A stretch of DNA of 64,000 nucleotides from Sphingomonadales bacterium UBA2369 (lineage in GTDB: Bacteria; Pseudomonadota; Alphaproteobacteria; Sphingomonadales; Sphingomonadaceae), in contig DDTH01000018.1 in assembly GCA_002344055.1 (NCBI GenBank), forward strand, positions 124,219 to 188,218. Reading direction: 5' to 3'. A model generated the notes under the pieces. That model was not told the origin of the DNA. It ran no database searches and saw only the letters and a program-made list of their open reading frames with translations. How positions within the stretch are numbered: the first letter of the stretch is position 1; each line of letters opens with the position of its first letter. This document shows, in pieces, positions 42,138-51,110 of the stretch. The translations under genes were made by a program, and so were the position numbers.

Positions 42138-43886
42138 ATGTCCGACGACGACCACGAGTTCCGCGTCCAGCCGGGAAGGAGCCGCGATCGCGGTGCGGGC
42201 GCGAGCCGCAAGGGCAAGAAGCTGGCCGCCCAAGTCAAGCGCGCGGCCATGCGCGCCGGCTTCACCGGCGGCGGCGGACCGGGCCGGCGGGGCGGGACCG
42301 GGCGCTTTGGGCGCGGCCGGGCCGCCGCATTCGCCGGGCGGCGCTCGCCTCAGCAGCGCCGCGTCATCATCAAGGCGCGGGTCGTGCGCCATTTCGGGGA
42401 TCGTTACCGCGCAGCGCCGCTATCCCGCCACATCTCCTATCTCGAACAAGACGGCCGGGCCCGCGACGGGCGCGGGGCGACGATGTTCGACGCTAGATCA
42501 GATGCGGCCGACCGCGACGCCTTCGCCTCGCGGTGCGAGGGCGATCGGCACCACTTTCGGTTCATTGTCTCACCCGATGACGCGAGCGACATGGGCGACC
42601 TGCGCGCCTTTACCCGCGAGCTCATGGACGACATGGCGCGCGATCTCGGGACCGAGCTCGATTGGGTAGCGGTCGATCACTGGAACACCGACAACCCGCA
42701 CCTCCACGTGCTCGTGCGCGGGCGCGCCCAGGACGGCGCCGACCTGGTAATCGACCGCGACTACATCAGCGAAGGCATGAGGCAGCGCGCCGAGCAGCGC
42801 GTCACGCTCGAACTCGGACCGCGTAGCGAGCTCGAGCTCCAGCGCGCGCTGCGGCGCGAGGTGACGGCTGAGCGCTGGACCAGTCTCGACCGGCACCTCC
42901 GTCACCTCGCCGACGATGGCGGTGGCGTCGCCAACCTGCAGCCTGGCGTCCGACTGTCGGAGCCAAGACGGCTCCTGCTGCTCGGGCGGGCCGCGCATCT
43001 CGAACGGCTTGGGCTGGCCGACCGCTCGGCCACCGCCTGCTGGTCGCTCCGCCCCGGCCTGGAGTCGACGTTGCGCGACCTCGCCGTTCGCGGCGACGTG
43101 ATCAAGACGATGCACCGCGCGCTCGGCGGGCGCGGCCGCGCCGTCGATCCGGGCGGCTTCGCCATCCACCCGGACGCGCCGACCGACCCGGTGATCGGCC
43201 GGCTGGCGGCGCGCGGCCTGCACGACGAGCTGACCGGCTCGGCCTACGCCGTGGTCGAGGGGGTCGACGGCCGCACCCACCATCTGACCTTCGCAGACCT
43301 GGAGGTGACCGGCGACGCGCGCCCGGGCGCCGTCGTGGAGCTGCGACAGTGGACGACCGCGGAGGGCGAGAACCGTCGCGCCCTGGCGACGCGGTCCGAC
43401 CTTTCGATCGAGGCGCAGATCCGCGCCCCCGGCGCAACATGGCTTGATCGCCAGAGCCTCAGCCGCGCGCCGCTGGCGACCGGGAACGGGTTCGGCGCAG
43501 AGGTGCGCGAGGCCATGGCCGCGCGCGTCGATCATCTCGCCGGTCTCGGTCTGGCGCGCCGCCAGGGCCAGGCTGTCGTCTTCGCCCGCGATCTCCTCGA
43601 CACACTGGCCAAGCGTGAGCTGGGCGACGCGGCGGCTGGGATCGCCGCGCGCACAGGCCTGGAGCATAGACCGGGCGTCGCAGGCGGGTCGGTCGCCGGT
43701 GTTTACCGGGAGCGCGTCGATCTTTCATCGGGGCGCTTCGCGATGATCGACGACGGTTTGGGATTTCAGCTCGTGCCTTGGCGACCGGCGATCGAACAGC
43801 ATCTGGGCCGTCACATCGGCGGAACGATGATGCAGAGCGGCGGGATCGAATGGAATCTTGGCAAGCAGCGCGGCTTATCAATCTAA
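42138..43886 (+). CDS. Conjugative relaxase/mobilization nuclease, DUF3363 family
   Basis: 582 residues. A basic, Gly-rich N-terminal stretch is followed by RVVRHFGDRYRAAPLSRHISYLEQDG, whose tyrosine is a candidate nicking residue, and HHFRFIVSPDD. The metal motif DHWNTDNPHLHVLVRG (about residues 180-195) is a HUH-type HxH site. The C-terminal DUF3363 region continues from about residue 240. ATG at 42138 used; longer reading has no similarity. It nicks oriT and pilots the strand into the channel. Confidence 0.9.
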   Translation: MSDDDHEFRVQPGRSRDRGAGASRKGKKLAAQVKRAAMRAGFTGGGGPGRRGGTGRFGRGRAAAFAGRRSPQQRRVIIKARVVRHFGDRYRAAPLSRHISYLEQDGRARDGRGATMFDARSDAADRDAFASRCEGDRHHFRFIVSPDDASDMGDLRAFTRELMDDMARDLGTELDWVAVDHWNTDNPHLHVLVRGRAQDGADLVIDRDYISEGMRQRAEQRVTLELGPRSELELQRALRREVTAERWTSLDRHLRHLADDGGGVANLQPGVRLSEPRRLLLLGRAAHLERLGLADRSATACWSLRPGLESTLRDLAVRGDVIKTMHRALGGRGRAVDPGGFAIHPDAPTDPVIGRLAARGLHDELTGSAYAVVEGVDGRTHHLTFADLEVTGDARPGAVVELRQWTTAEGENRRALATRSDLSIEAQIRAPGATWLDRQSLSRAPLATGNGFGAEVREAMAARVDHLAGLGLARRQGQAVVFARDLLDTLAKRELGDAAAGIAARTGLEHRPGVAGGSVAGVYRERVDLSSGRFAMIDDGLGFQLVPWRPAIEQHLGRHIGGTMMQSGGIEWNLGKQRGLSI

Positions 43887-44015
43887 CTGCGTCTCATGCT
43901 CCCCTGACTTCATGCTCTGAAAAATCCAAGGTGTCGCTGACGCTGGACGGACGACAGCGGCGGCGCTGACGGCTATCAGCAAGCATTCCCGAGTCCGCAT
44001 TCACCGGAGAGAAAC

Positions 44016-44558
44016 TTGCAGCCTTTGTCGATCGACCGCGTATCTACGCTGATCGAGCGCGGTCCGGTCGTACTGGTGACGACCAGCGACGGACAGCAAG
44101 ACAATGTCATGACCGTGAGTTGGACCATGGTCACAGGCTACGGCGGCACGCTGGCTATGGCGACAGGCCCGTGGAACCACTCCTACAAGACTCTCAAGGA
44201 GACGCGGGAATGCGTGGTCGCCGTGCCGTCAGCAGATCTTCTCGACGCGGCCGTGACGATCGGAACCCAGTCGGGCGCCGTCTGCGACAAATTCGCGATC
44301 ACCAAGCTTACGCGGCGCCCCAGCGAGCGGGTGAGGCCGCCAGGCATCGAAGAGTGTTTGGCGAACATCGAGTGTCGCGTCGTCGAGTTCCTCGATCGCC
44401 ACAACATCATCATTCTGGAAGCGGTCGCTGCACATGCGGTGGAAGGGTGGGAGGCCGCCGACATGCTCCACGCGGTCGGTGATGGAACCTTCCTGACGGG
44501 CGGAAAGCGTCTCGATCGGCGCGACGCAATGCGGGCGAAACTGCCCCCGGGCCTCTGA
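44016..44558 (+). CDS. Flavin reductase-like domain protein
   Basis: 180 residues, TTG start preceded by GGAGAG. SIDRVSTLIERGPVVLVTTSDG, NVMTVSWTMVTGYGGTLAMATGPWNHSYKTLKETRECVVAVPS and GAVCDKFAITK match the FMN-binding split-barrel flavin reductase family. A role as NAD(P)H:flavin reductase or FMN-dependent enzyme is likely; substrate unknown. Cargo lying between relaxase and traG. Confidence 0.85.
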   Translation: MQPLSIDRVSTLIERGPVVLVTTSDGQQDNVMTVSWTMVTGYGGTLAMATGPWNHSYKTLKETRECVVAVPSADLLDAAVTIGTQSGAVCDKFAITKLTRRPSERVRPPGIEECLANIECRVVEFLDRHNIIILEAVAAHAVEGWEAADMLHAVGDGTFLTGGKRLDRRDAMRAKLPPGL

Positions 44559-44610
44559 CGCGGGATACAGAGTGCGGCGCCGCTCAGCCTCTGAGCGGGG
44601 GCTTTCGACT

Positions 44611-45879
44611 TCAAACGCGGTGAGCAACCGAGGCCCTAAATGACGCCGCGGACGCAGCCGCGACACGGGCGCTAGCGGCGGTCGCATCCGCCAGCATTCC
44701 GCTACTCCCGATCCAGTCTCCGACGAAGAAAACACCCGGTGCGTCAGCATACTGCGCCGGCGCACGCTCGCCCGCGCTCCGCCAGCGTGGAAAATCGTGT
44801 GCGACGGTCGCTCCGGAAAGTCGTTGCTCCTGGACTGTCGCCTCTCGCCAGCCGTCGCAGGTCGCATCGGCGAGTTGTTCGATGCTCTCAAAGAAATCCG
44901 GCGAAGGAGCCTCTTCTTGGGAAAGGTAGTGAGCGACGTGCATCACAGTCCCGCCGGGAGGAGCAAGGGCCGCGACGGCTGAATGAACGGACAGATAGAC
45001 GGGCCTGTCGAAGCCTAGGATAAAGTTCGCGTTGCACGTCACCCGGCCGCCGATTGCGAGATCCAATGCCATCAACCGAACGGGTCGCAAGTCCGATACA
45101 GCAGCCTCGAGCATCGAAGAGCTCGAAACGATTCTTGTCGCCGCCTTTGGCGGCACAGTGACGACGACTGCCGCATAGTCATCCTCCCCAAGGCTATGCC
45201 TCACCCGGCAGCCGCCAGCGCGGGGCTCAATATTCTCCACCCGACTCCGCGTTCGCGTGCGGACGCCCGCACGGTCCGCCGCTTCGACCAGGCCGTCGAC
45301 AATCGATTGCCATCCGCCATCGACATAGATTGTGCCTGCGAAACTGAGACGAAGCTGATCCAGCGCCGCTTTCCCATCGATCTCGGTCGGAGAATTCGTA
45401 TAGGTGGACAGGCGGATGAGCCCTTCGACAACACGGCGCGCCTGCAGGGGGAGCGGCGCCAGAACCTCGCTCAATGGCACCCCCAGACCGAGGCGCTTCT
45501 CGGAAAGGACTCTGCCGTAAAAGGCCTGCAAGGCCGTCGCCTCCTCAGCGTTGAGAGGGCTTAGCGGCTCTCCAGCCCGAGCAAGGGGAAATGGCTCGCG
45601 CTCGCGCCCCCACAGTCCAAGACCATTAGTCAAATCTGGCCCTTGACCGGTCACAACCACGCCAAACTCGCTCAGAGCTTTTTGCAGGGCGCCTGCCAAG
45701 TATAGGGCGTGAGGCCCTTGATTGAGGCAAAAGCCATCGACGACGCGGGTCTTCGCCCGCCCGCCGCAACTGCCTGTCGCCTCAAAAAGCACTGCATCAA
45801 CGCCTCGGCGCGCGACGTCGAATGCGGCGATCAGGCCGCCAAGGCCGCCTCCAACGACTGCGATTTCATTCTTGGCCAT
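44611..45879 (-). CDS. FAD-dependent oxidoreductase, phytoene desaturase/amine oxidase-like
   Basis: 422 residues. The FAD motif VVGGGLGGLIAAFDVARRG is at residues 7-25, then FEATGSCGGRAKT, GPHALYLAGAL and the late VFFVGDWIGSSGMLADATAASARVAA, the C-terminal FAD-binding box of CrtI/protoporphyrinogen oxidase-like enzymes. Start set at the Met before AKNEIAVVGG. Convergent with the flavin reductase. Carotenoid-type or other desaturation/oxidation is possible; substrate not known. Confidence 0.85.
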   Translation of the reverse strand: MAKNEIAVVGGGLGGLIAAFDVARRGVDAVLFEATGSCGGRAKTRVVDGFCLNQGPHALYLAGALQKALSEFGVVVTGQGPDLTNGLGLWGREREPFPLARAGEPLSPLNAEEATALQAFYGRVLSEKRLGLGVPLSEVLAPLPLQARRVVEGLIRLSTYTNSPTEIDGKAALDQLRLSFAGTIYVDGGWQSIVDGLVEAADRAGVRTRTRSRVENIEPRAGGCRVRHSLGEDDYAAVVVTVPPKAATRIVSSSSMLEAAVSDLRPVRLMALDLAIGGRVTCNANFILGFDRPVYLSVHSAVAALAPPGGTVMHVAHYLSQEEAPSPDFFESIEQLADATCDGWREATVQEQRLSGATVAHDFPRWRSAGERAPAQYADAPGVFFVGDWIGSSGMLADATAASARVAAASAASFRASVAHRV

Positions 45880-46139
45880 GCTCGTCTCTCGCTGCCCCAT
45901 CACTGGACACGGGCTTATCGCATTTAGACGATGGTCTCTATTACTTTTGCCGTTGCCCAAGTTTCGGCTTCATGCGTCATCCGACAGATGGCGGGCGGAG
46001 GCGTGGCGGGTCGGAGCCAGGTTCGATCTTCGCCACCGCCTGTTTTGCTGCGCTATCCTACGCAATGCGAGGAAGCGCGCTTGCTTTCGCTTGCAACACT
46101 CGGAGCTCCGACACGACTACCCGGTCGAAGGAGCGCGCG

Positions 46140-48116
46140 ATGTCAGCAACGAAGATCCTTTGGGGCCAACTGCTCGTGGTCAGCCTGATCGTGCTGGCGA
46201 GCGTTTGGGGTGCGACCCAATGGACCGCCCAGGCCCTCGGCTTCCAGCCCCAACTCGGATCACCATGGTTCGTCCTCGGCCACTATCCGCTCTATCCGCC
46301 GCCGGCCTTCTTCTGGTGGTGGTTTGCCTTCGATGCTTACGCACCCAAGGTGTTCTACACCGGCGCGGTGATCGCCGCCTCTGGCGGCTTCGCGGCGATC
46401 GCCGTGGCCATCGCCATGTCCGTCTGGCGCGCCCGCGAGGCCAAGAACGCCCAGACATACGGGTCAGCGCGCTGGGCGACCGAGCGTGAGGCGCAGGCCG
46501 CCGGCCTTCTCGGCGACGATGGTGTGGTGCTTGGCAAGCTGAGCGGCCGCTACTTGCGCCACGATGGACCCGAGCACGTGCTCTGCTTCGCGCCGACCCG
46601 CTCGGGCAAGGGCGTAGGCCTAGTTGTCCCATCACTGCTGACTTGGCCAGAGAGCGCCATCGTCCATGACATCAAAGGCGAAAATTGGGGCCTGACCGCG
46701 GGCTTCCGATCCCGGTTCGGCCGCGTTCTGCTGTTCGATCCGACCAATGCGGACTCGGCCGCCTACAACCCATTGCTCGAGGTGCGTAAAGGCGAATGGG
46801 AGGTTCGTGACGTCCAGAACGTCGCCGACGTGCTCGTTGACCCGGAGGGGAGCCTCGAGCGGCGGAACCACTGGGAGAAGACCAGCCACGCGCTGTTGGT
46901 GGGTGCGATCTTGCACGTCCTGTATGCCGAGCCGGACAAGACCCTGGCCGGCGTAGCTGCCTTCCTGTCCGACCCGCGCCGCTCGATCGAGGCGACCTTG
47001 GCCGCGATGATGACAACGCGCCATCTTGGGGAAGCTGGAGTTCACCCGGTGGTCGCGTCGGCAGCCCGGGAGCTACTCAACAAAAGTGAGAATGAGCGCT
47101 CCGGCGTGCTTTCGACGGCCATGTCCTTTCTCGGGCTCTATCGGGATCCTGTGGTCGGTCACGTCACCCGCCGATGCGACTGGCGCATCGCCGACCTCGT
47201 TTCGCCGGACGAGCCGGTAACGCTCTACCTTGTAGTGCCGCCGTCCGACATCAGCCGGACCAAACCGCTGATCCGGCTCGTGCTGAACCAGATTGGACGA
47301 CGACTAACCGAGGAGTTGAAGCCGCGCGCCGGACGGCAACGCGTGCTCCTGATGCTCGATGAATTTCCCGCGCTCGGCAGGCTGGACTTCTTCGAGACCG
47401 CATTGGCCTTCATGGCGGGCTACGGGTTGAAGGCCTTCCTCATTGCGCAGTCGCTCAACCAGATCGAAAAAGCCTACGGCCCGAACAACGCCATTCTCGA
47501 CAACTGCCATGTCCGCGTCAGCTTCGCGACGAACGACGAGCGCACCGCCAAACGGGTGTCGGATGCGCTCGGGACAGCGACCGAGCTCAAGGCGATGAAG
47601 AATTACGCCGGCCATCGCCTGTCCCCATGGCTCGGCCACCTCATGGTGTCTCGATCAGAAACCGCCCGCCAGCTGCTTACCCCCGGCGAGGTCATGCAGC
47701 TTCCCCCCTCCGACGAGATCGTGATGGTCTCGGGAGTGCAGCCGATCCGAGCCCGCAAGGTTCGTTACTTCGAGGATCGACGACTCCAAGAGCGGGTCGC
47801 CAAGCCGCCCGCGGTGAAGACACCGGACCGGCTGCGCGAAGACGACTGGTCAGGGCTGCCGCCCATCGCCAGGCGCCCGTCGACCGGCGAGAGCGCCATT
47901 TCGGTCGATCACGCCAACGGCGGCATTCGCCGCGAACCCGAGCTTCAGCGACATGAGGACATCGTGCCCAAACCGAAGCGGCCGAAACAAGAGTTCGACT
48001 TCCGCGATAGCGATGCATCCGACGCCGACGCCGTGCGCGCGCGCCGTCTACAGGAGCAGATGCGTGGCGTCGCGCAGCGCGCGTCCCTCGATCCTGGCGA
48101 CGGAATCCAGTTATGA
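46140..48116 (+). CDS. traG: TraG/VirD4-type type IV coupling protein
   Basis: 658 residues. Two N-terminal transmembrane segments (residues about 8-27 and 75-98) precede AQTYGSARWAT. Walker A CFAPTRSGKGVGLVVPSLL is near residues 148-166 and Walker B VLLMLDEFPALGRLDFFE near 402-419. Inner-membrane hexameric ATPase that connects the relaxosome with the Trb channel. ATG preceded by AAGGAG. Followed by a four-base overlap with the CopG-like gene. Confidence 0.94.
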   Translation: MSATKILWGQLLVVSLIVLASVWGATQWTAQALGFQPQLGSPWFVLGHYPLYPPPAFFWWWFAFDAYAPKVFYTGAVIAASGGFAAIAVAIAMSVWRAREAKNAQTYGSARWATEREAQAAGLLGDDGVVLGKLSGRYLRHDGPEHVLCFAPTRSGKGVGLVVPSLLTWPESAIVHDIKGENWGLTAGFRSRFGRVLLFDPTNADSAAYNPLLEVRKGEWEVRDVQNVADVLVDPEGSLERRNHWEKTSHALLVGAILHVLYAEPDKTLAGVAAFLSDPRRSIEATLAAMMTTRHLGEAGVHPVVASAARELLNKSENERSGVLSTAMSFLGLYRDPVVGHVTRRCDWRIADLVSPDEPVTLYLVVPPSDISRTKPLIRLVLNQIGRRLTEELKPRAGRQRVLLMLDEFPALGRLDFFETALAFMAGYGLKAFLIAQSLNQIEKAYGPNNAILDNCHVRVSFATNDERTAKRVSDALGTATELKAMKNYAGHRLSPWLGHLMVSRSETARQLLTPGEVMQLPPSDEIVMVSGVQPIRARKVRYFEDRRLQERVAKPPAVKTPDRLREDDWSGLPPIARRPSTGESAISVDHANGGIRREPELQRHEDIVPKPKRPKQEFDFRDSDASDADAVRARRLQEQMRGVAQRASLDPGDGIQL

Positions 48117-48532
48117 CCGCCAAGCGCATCAAGCATACGTTCCGCTTGCCGCCGGACCTCTCGTCTCAACTCGCCGATTATGCCGCGCGGAAACGGATTA
48201 GCCAGGCGCAGCTGGTCGAGACGGCTCTCGCCTCCTTCCTATCGCCCGATGGGTCGGAGCGACTAGAGGCCGCCTTCACCCGCCGGCTCGACCGCCTGAC
48301 CCGCCAAGCTGAACGCATCGCTTGGCACACCGAGTTGGGCAACGAGGCAGTCGCCCTGTTCGTGCGCTTTTGGCTGACCAACAGCGCGCCCTTACCCGAC
48401 ACCGCCTTGGCGGCCGCGCAGGCGATGGGGCGCGAACGCTATGAAGGGTTCGTCGAAGCGCTTAGCCGGCGAATGGAGGTGGGGCCGCGCCTCGGGACCG
48501 AGTTATCGGTCGACATTGAGTCACGAACTTAA
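48113..48532 (+). CDS. CopG/ribbon-helix-helix protein after traG
   Basis: 139 residues. KRIKHTFRLPPDLSSQLADYAARKRISQAQLVETALASFLSP is an RHH core at residues 4-45, with a helical tail (RLDRLTRQAERIAWHTELGNEAVALFVRFWL). Gene position after traG is typical of trb-type ICEs; it may be a relaxosome accessory or regulator of trb. Overlaps traG by four bases. Confidence 0.85.
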   Translation: MTAKRIKHTFRLPPDLSSQLADYAARKRISQAQLVETALASFLSPDGSERLEAAFTRRLDRLTRQAERIAWHTELGNEAVALFVRFWLTNSAPLPDTALAAAQAMGRERYEGFVEALSRRMEVGPRLGTELSVDIESRT

Positions 48533-48648
48533 CGATGAGCTTGCGTCGCCCTTACGTTCGCAGGTGTTCGGCTGAAGGCTCGAACCTTGGAGGAGGCGCA
48601 GCCAGCCTGGCACCAGTCGGTCTAGCGTCTCTTGATACCGCGCAAGAG

Positions 48649-49296
48649 TCAGAAGGGCCGGGGCGGATATAGGCCGTGCTGCCTAGTGATAGCTTGAACC
48701 TCCCGCTCCCGCTGGAGAACGGCCGTGTAAATGGCTGTATAGTGATCGTGCGCCCAGAACTGCATGACCTGATGCGCCCTCAGCTCACCCACAAGAGACT
48801 TCATTGCCTGCCACTCCAAGTAGGCAACGAGGACATGGACATAGTTTCCCTGAGCGTCCTCAGACCCTGCGGGATACCCTAGCGGAAGCGGTCCCATGGC
48901 CCTTTCGACATCGGCCACGGCAGCTTGCGTTGACCCCTCCCGCTGCACGAGCCACCAGTGAAGTTGCTCGTGAATGTAGGTGGAAAGCAGCAAATCGTCG
49001 TCCAGCAGGTGACGGGTGTGCAGGGTCAACACAGGATGGCTGTGAGGTATGCTGGCGCCATCGATCAGAACGGCCGACGTGAATGTCCAGCGTCTCAAAT
49101 CGTAAGCATGGATCAATCGCTCGAGCTGATCCTTGGTTCTGATTTCAGAGGGTGAGCCAGACTTCGTTGAGATGCTGATCACCGCCTGACTCGCGACAGG
49201 CGCCGGAGCCCGCGCTGTCGGATCGACCGCCTTGCCCGCTGTGGCGGACATCATCGCCACCATGGTGACGGCGACGGCTAAGACCGGGAATCTCAT
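48649..49296 (-). CDS. Secreted putative HExxH metalloprotein, cargo
   Basis: 215 residues. N-terminal signal peptide (MRFPVLAVAVTMVAMMSATAGKA). A zinc-type motif HEQLHWW (about residues 110-116) in YIHEQLHWWLVQREG, with conserved-looking acidic residues downstream (VADVERAM, YLEWQAM). Annotated function unknown; a zincin-like peptidase or peptidase-fold protein is plausible. Opposite strand to the flanking conjugation genes, lower GC in its flanks, so probably acquired cargo. Confidence 0.7.
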   Translation of the reverse strand: MRFPVLAVAVTMVAMMSATAGKAVDPTARAPAPVASQAVISISTKSGSPSEIRTKDQLERLIHAYDLRRWTFTSAVLIDGASIPHSHPVLTLHTRHLLDDDLLLSTYIHEQLHWWLVQREGSTQAAVADVERAMGPLPLGYPAGSEDAQGNYVHVLVAYLEWQAMKSLVGELRAHQVMQFWAHDHYTAIYTAVLQREREVQAITRQHGLYPPRPF

Positions 49297-49517
49297 CGCT
49301 TTCTGATCCCTGACAGGTGCGCTGACGTCCTAGGAGCGCATGGAAAGAACGCAATCCTATTGGATAGCCCTGTCTAAATCCACGCCGTTTCCCTGTTATT
49401 CTTCGCTACGCTACGACGCCGGCAAACTTCTGTTGCGGTTGACGGTCCTCAGGTCTTCTTAAGGCCCCGCGAGCGTCGGCGCACCGGGTGCCGGCCCGCC
49501 CATCAAGGGTCGCGGGT
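49297..49517. other. Interval upstream of the trb operon
   Basis: 221 bases between the divergent cargo gene and trbB. It is A/T-richer than the surroundings, with TTGACG at 49439-49444 as a possible -35 box; no well-spaced -10 box can be named with confidence. It must hold the trb promoter, since all genes from trbB to 59110 are tightly packed. Confidence 0.4.
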
Positions 49518-50486
49518 GTGTCTGTTCATCCCCTTCGTTCGGAAGCGAGTGCGCGCGGCGCGAGGATGCTGCGCACAGCGCTCGGCCCCGCGATCGCCGC
49601 CTGGCTTGAAGACCCAGCGATCGTCGAGGTGATGCTCAACCCGGACGGCCGGTTGTGGGTCGATCGTCTTGGAGCGGGGCTCTCCGACACAGGCGAACGC
49701 CTCACTCCGTTGGACGGTGAGCGCATCATCCGCTTGGTCGCGCACCACATCGGCGCTGAAGTGCACGCCGGCCAACCGCGCGTCTCCGCCGAACTTCCAG
49801 ATTCCGGAGAACGCTTCGAAGGGCTTATCCCGCCAGTCGCCGCCGCTCCGACCTTCGCCATTCGCAAGCCCGCCGTCGCGGTCTTCACACTCGACGACTA
49901 CGTCGCCGCCGGCATCATGTCGGGAAGCCAGGCCGAGACGCTCCGCGTCGCGGTCGCCACCCGCCGCAACATCCTTGTGGCCGGCGGCACCTCGACCGGC
50001 AAGACGACCCTGACCAACGCGCTCCTCGCCGAGGTCGCCAAGACGACCGATCGCGTCGTTCTGATCGAGGACACTCGCGAGCTGCAGTGCGCCGCGCCAA
50101 ATCTCGTGGCGCTGCGAACCAAGGACGGCGTAGCGAGCCTCGCCGACCTGGTCCGGTCTTCTCTTCGACTCAGGCCCGATCGCATCCCGATTGGCGAGGT
50201 GCGCGGCGCCGAGGCGCTCGATTTGCTCAAGGCTTGGGGCACCGGCCATCCAGGCGGGGTCGGCACGATCCACGCCGGGTCCGCCCTCGGCGCGCTCCGT
50301 CGCATGGATCAGCTGATCCAGGAGGCGGTGGTCACGGTCCCCCGCGCGCTCATCGCCGAGACCATCGACCTGATCGCCGTACTGAGCGGCCGCGGGACCG
50401 AGCGCCGGCTTGCCGAGCTCGCCCGCGTCGAGGGGCTCGACGCTCGGGGCGATTTCCACCTCGAGCCCCACGGAGACCCCTCATGA
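49518..50486 (+). CDS. trbB: TrbB, P-type conjugative transfer ATPase (VirB11 family)
   Basis: 322 residues. Starts VHPLRSEASARGARMLRTALGPAIAAWLEDPAIVEVMLNPDG; Walker A NILVAGGTSTGKTTLTNALL near residues 151-170; RELQCAAPN is the Asp box; GTGHPGGVGTIHAGSALGAL is the His box of secretion ATPases. Start GTG at 49518 chosen; another GTG at 49488 would add ten residues. Traffic ATPase at the cytoplasmic face. Confidence 0.92.
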   Translation: MSVHPLRSEASARGARMLRTALGPAIAAWLEDPAIVEVMLNPDGRLWVDRLGAGLSDTGERLTPLDGERIIRLVAHHIGAEVHAGQPRVSAELPDSGERFEGLIPPVAAAPTFAIRKPAVAVFTLDDYVAAGIMSGSQAETLRVAVATRRNILVAGGTSTGKTTLTNALLAEVAKTTDRVVLIEDTRELQCAAPNLVALRTKDGVASLADLVRSSLRLRPDRIPIGEVRGAEALDLLKAWGTGHPGGVGTIHAGSALGALRRMDQLIQEAVVTVPRALIAETIDLIAVLSGRGTERRLAELARVEGLDARGDFHLEPHGDPS

Positions 50487-50839
50487 CCCCCGCACCTCGG
50501 GCGCTCGCGCGCCTGCTTCCCGCTGTGCCGTTCGCCAAGGCGCGCGCCGTCCTGACCGCCGCTGCAATCACATTGCTCTACGCCGCGCCAGCCCACGCAG
50601 CCGGCTCCTCGATGCCGTGGGAGGCGCCACTCCAGAGCATCCTCGAATCCATCGAAGGGCCGGTGGCGAAGATCGTCGCGGTGATCATCATCATAGTAAC
50701 CGGGCTGACGCTGGCGTTCGGCGACACGTCGGGCGGCTTCCGGCGGCTGATCCAGATCGTGTTCGGCCTCAGCATCGCCTTCGCGGCCAGCTCCTTTTTC
50801 CTGTCGTTCTTCTCCTTCGGCGGCGGGGCGGTGATCTGA
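50483..50839 (+). CDS. trbC: TrbC, conjugal pilin (VirB2 family)
   Basis: 118 residues. Long signal peptide ending AAPAHAAG at about residues 33-40, then two hydrophobic helices (IVAVIIIIVTGLTLAFGD and LSIAFAASSFFLSFFSFGG). The product is the pilus subunit, processed by LepB and TraF in RP4-type systems. ATG overlaps the trbB stop. Confidence 0.9.
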   Translation: MTPAPRALARLLPAVPFAKARAVLTAAAITLLYAAPAHAAGSSMPWEAPLQSILESIEGPVAKIVAVIIIIVTGLTLAFGDTSGGFRRLIQIVFGLSIAFAASSFFLSFFSFGGGAVI

Positions 50840-51108
50840 TGGACGCCGGCGAGCCGATCCCCGGCTACTTGGCGCCCGTTCACAGGGCGCTGACCGAGCC
50901 GATCCTCCTTGGCGGCGCTCCCCGCGCCGTGGCGATCGCCAATGGCACACTTGCGGGCGCGATCGGGCTCGGCCTGCGGCTGTGGCTCGCGGGCCTTGTC
51001 ATATGGGGCATAGGGCACTTCATGGCGGTGTGGGCGGCGAAGCGTGACGCGCAGTTCGTCGACGTCGCCCGCCGTCATCTCCGCTACCCGTCTTGGTTCG
51101 GCGTCTGA
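50839..51108 (+). CDS. trbD: TrbD, conjugal transfer inner-membrane protein (VirB3 family)
   Basis: 89 residues with two membrane segments: IPGYLAPVHRALTEPILLGGAPRAVAIANG, then LAGLVIWGIGHFMAVWAAKRDAQFVDVARRH, typical VirB3/TrbD. Start overlaps the trbC stop by one base. It probably associates with TrbE. Confidence 0.9.
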   Translation: MDAGEPIPGYLAPVHRALTEPILLGGAPRAVAIANGTLAGAIGLGLRLWLAGLVIWGIGHFMAVWAAKRDAQFVDVARRHLRYPSWFGV

Positions 51109-51110
51109 CG

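Noticed and set aside
45196..45564. 122-residue reading frame opposite the FAD oxidoreductase
   Set aside because: Antisense shadow of a well-supported gene; Arg-rich composition typical of GC-rich shadows.
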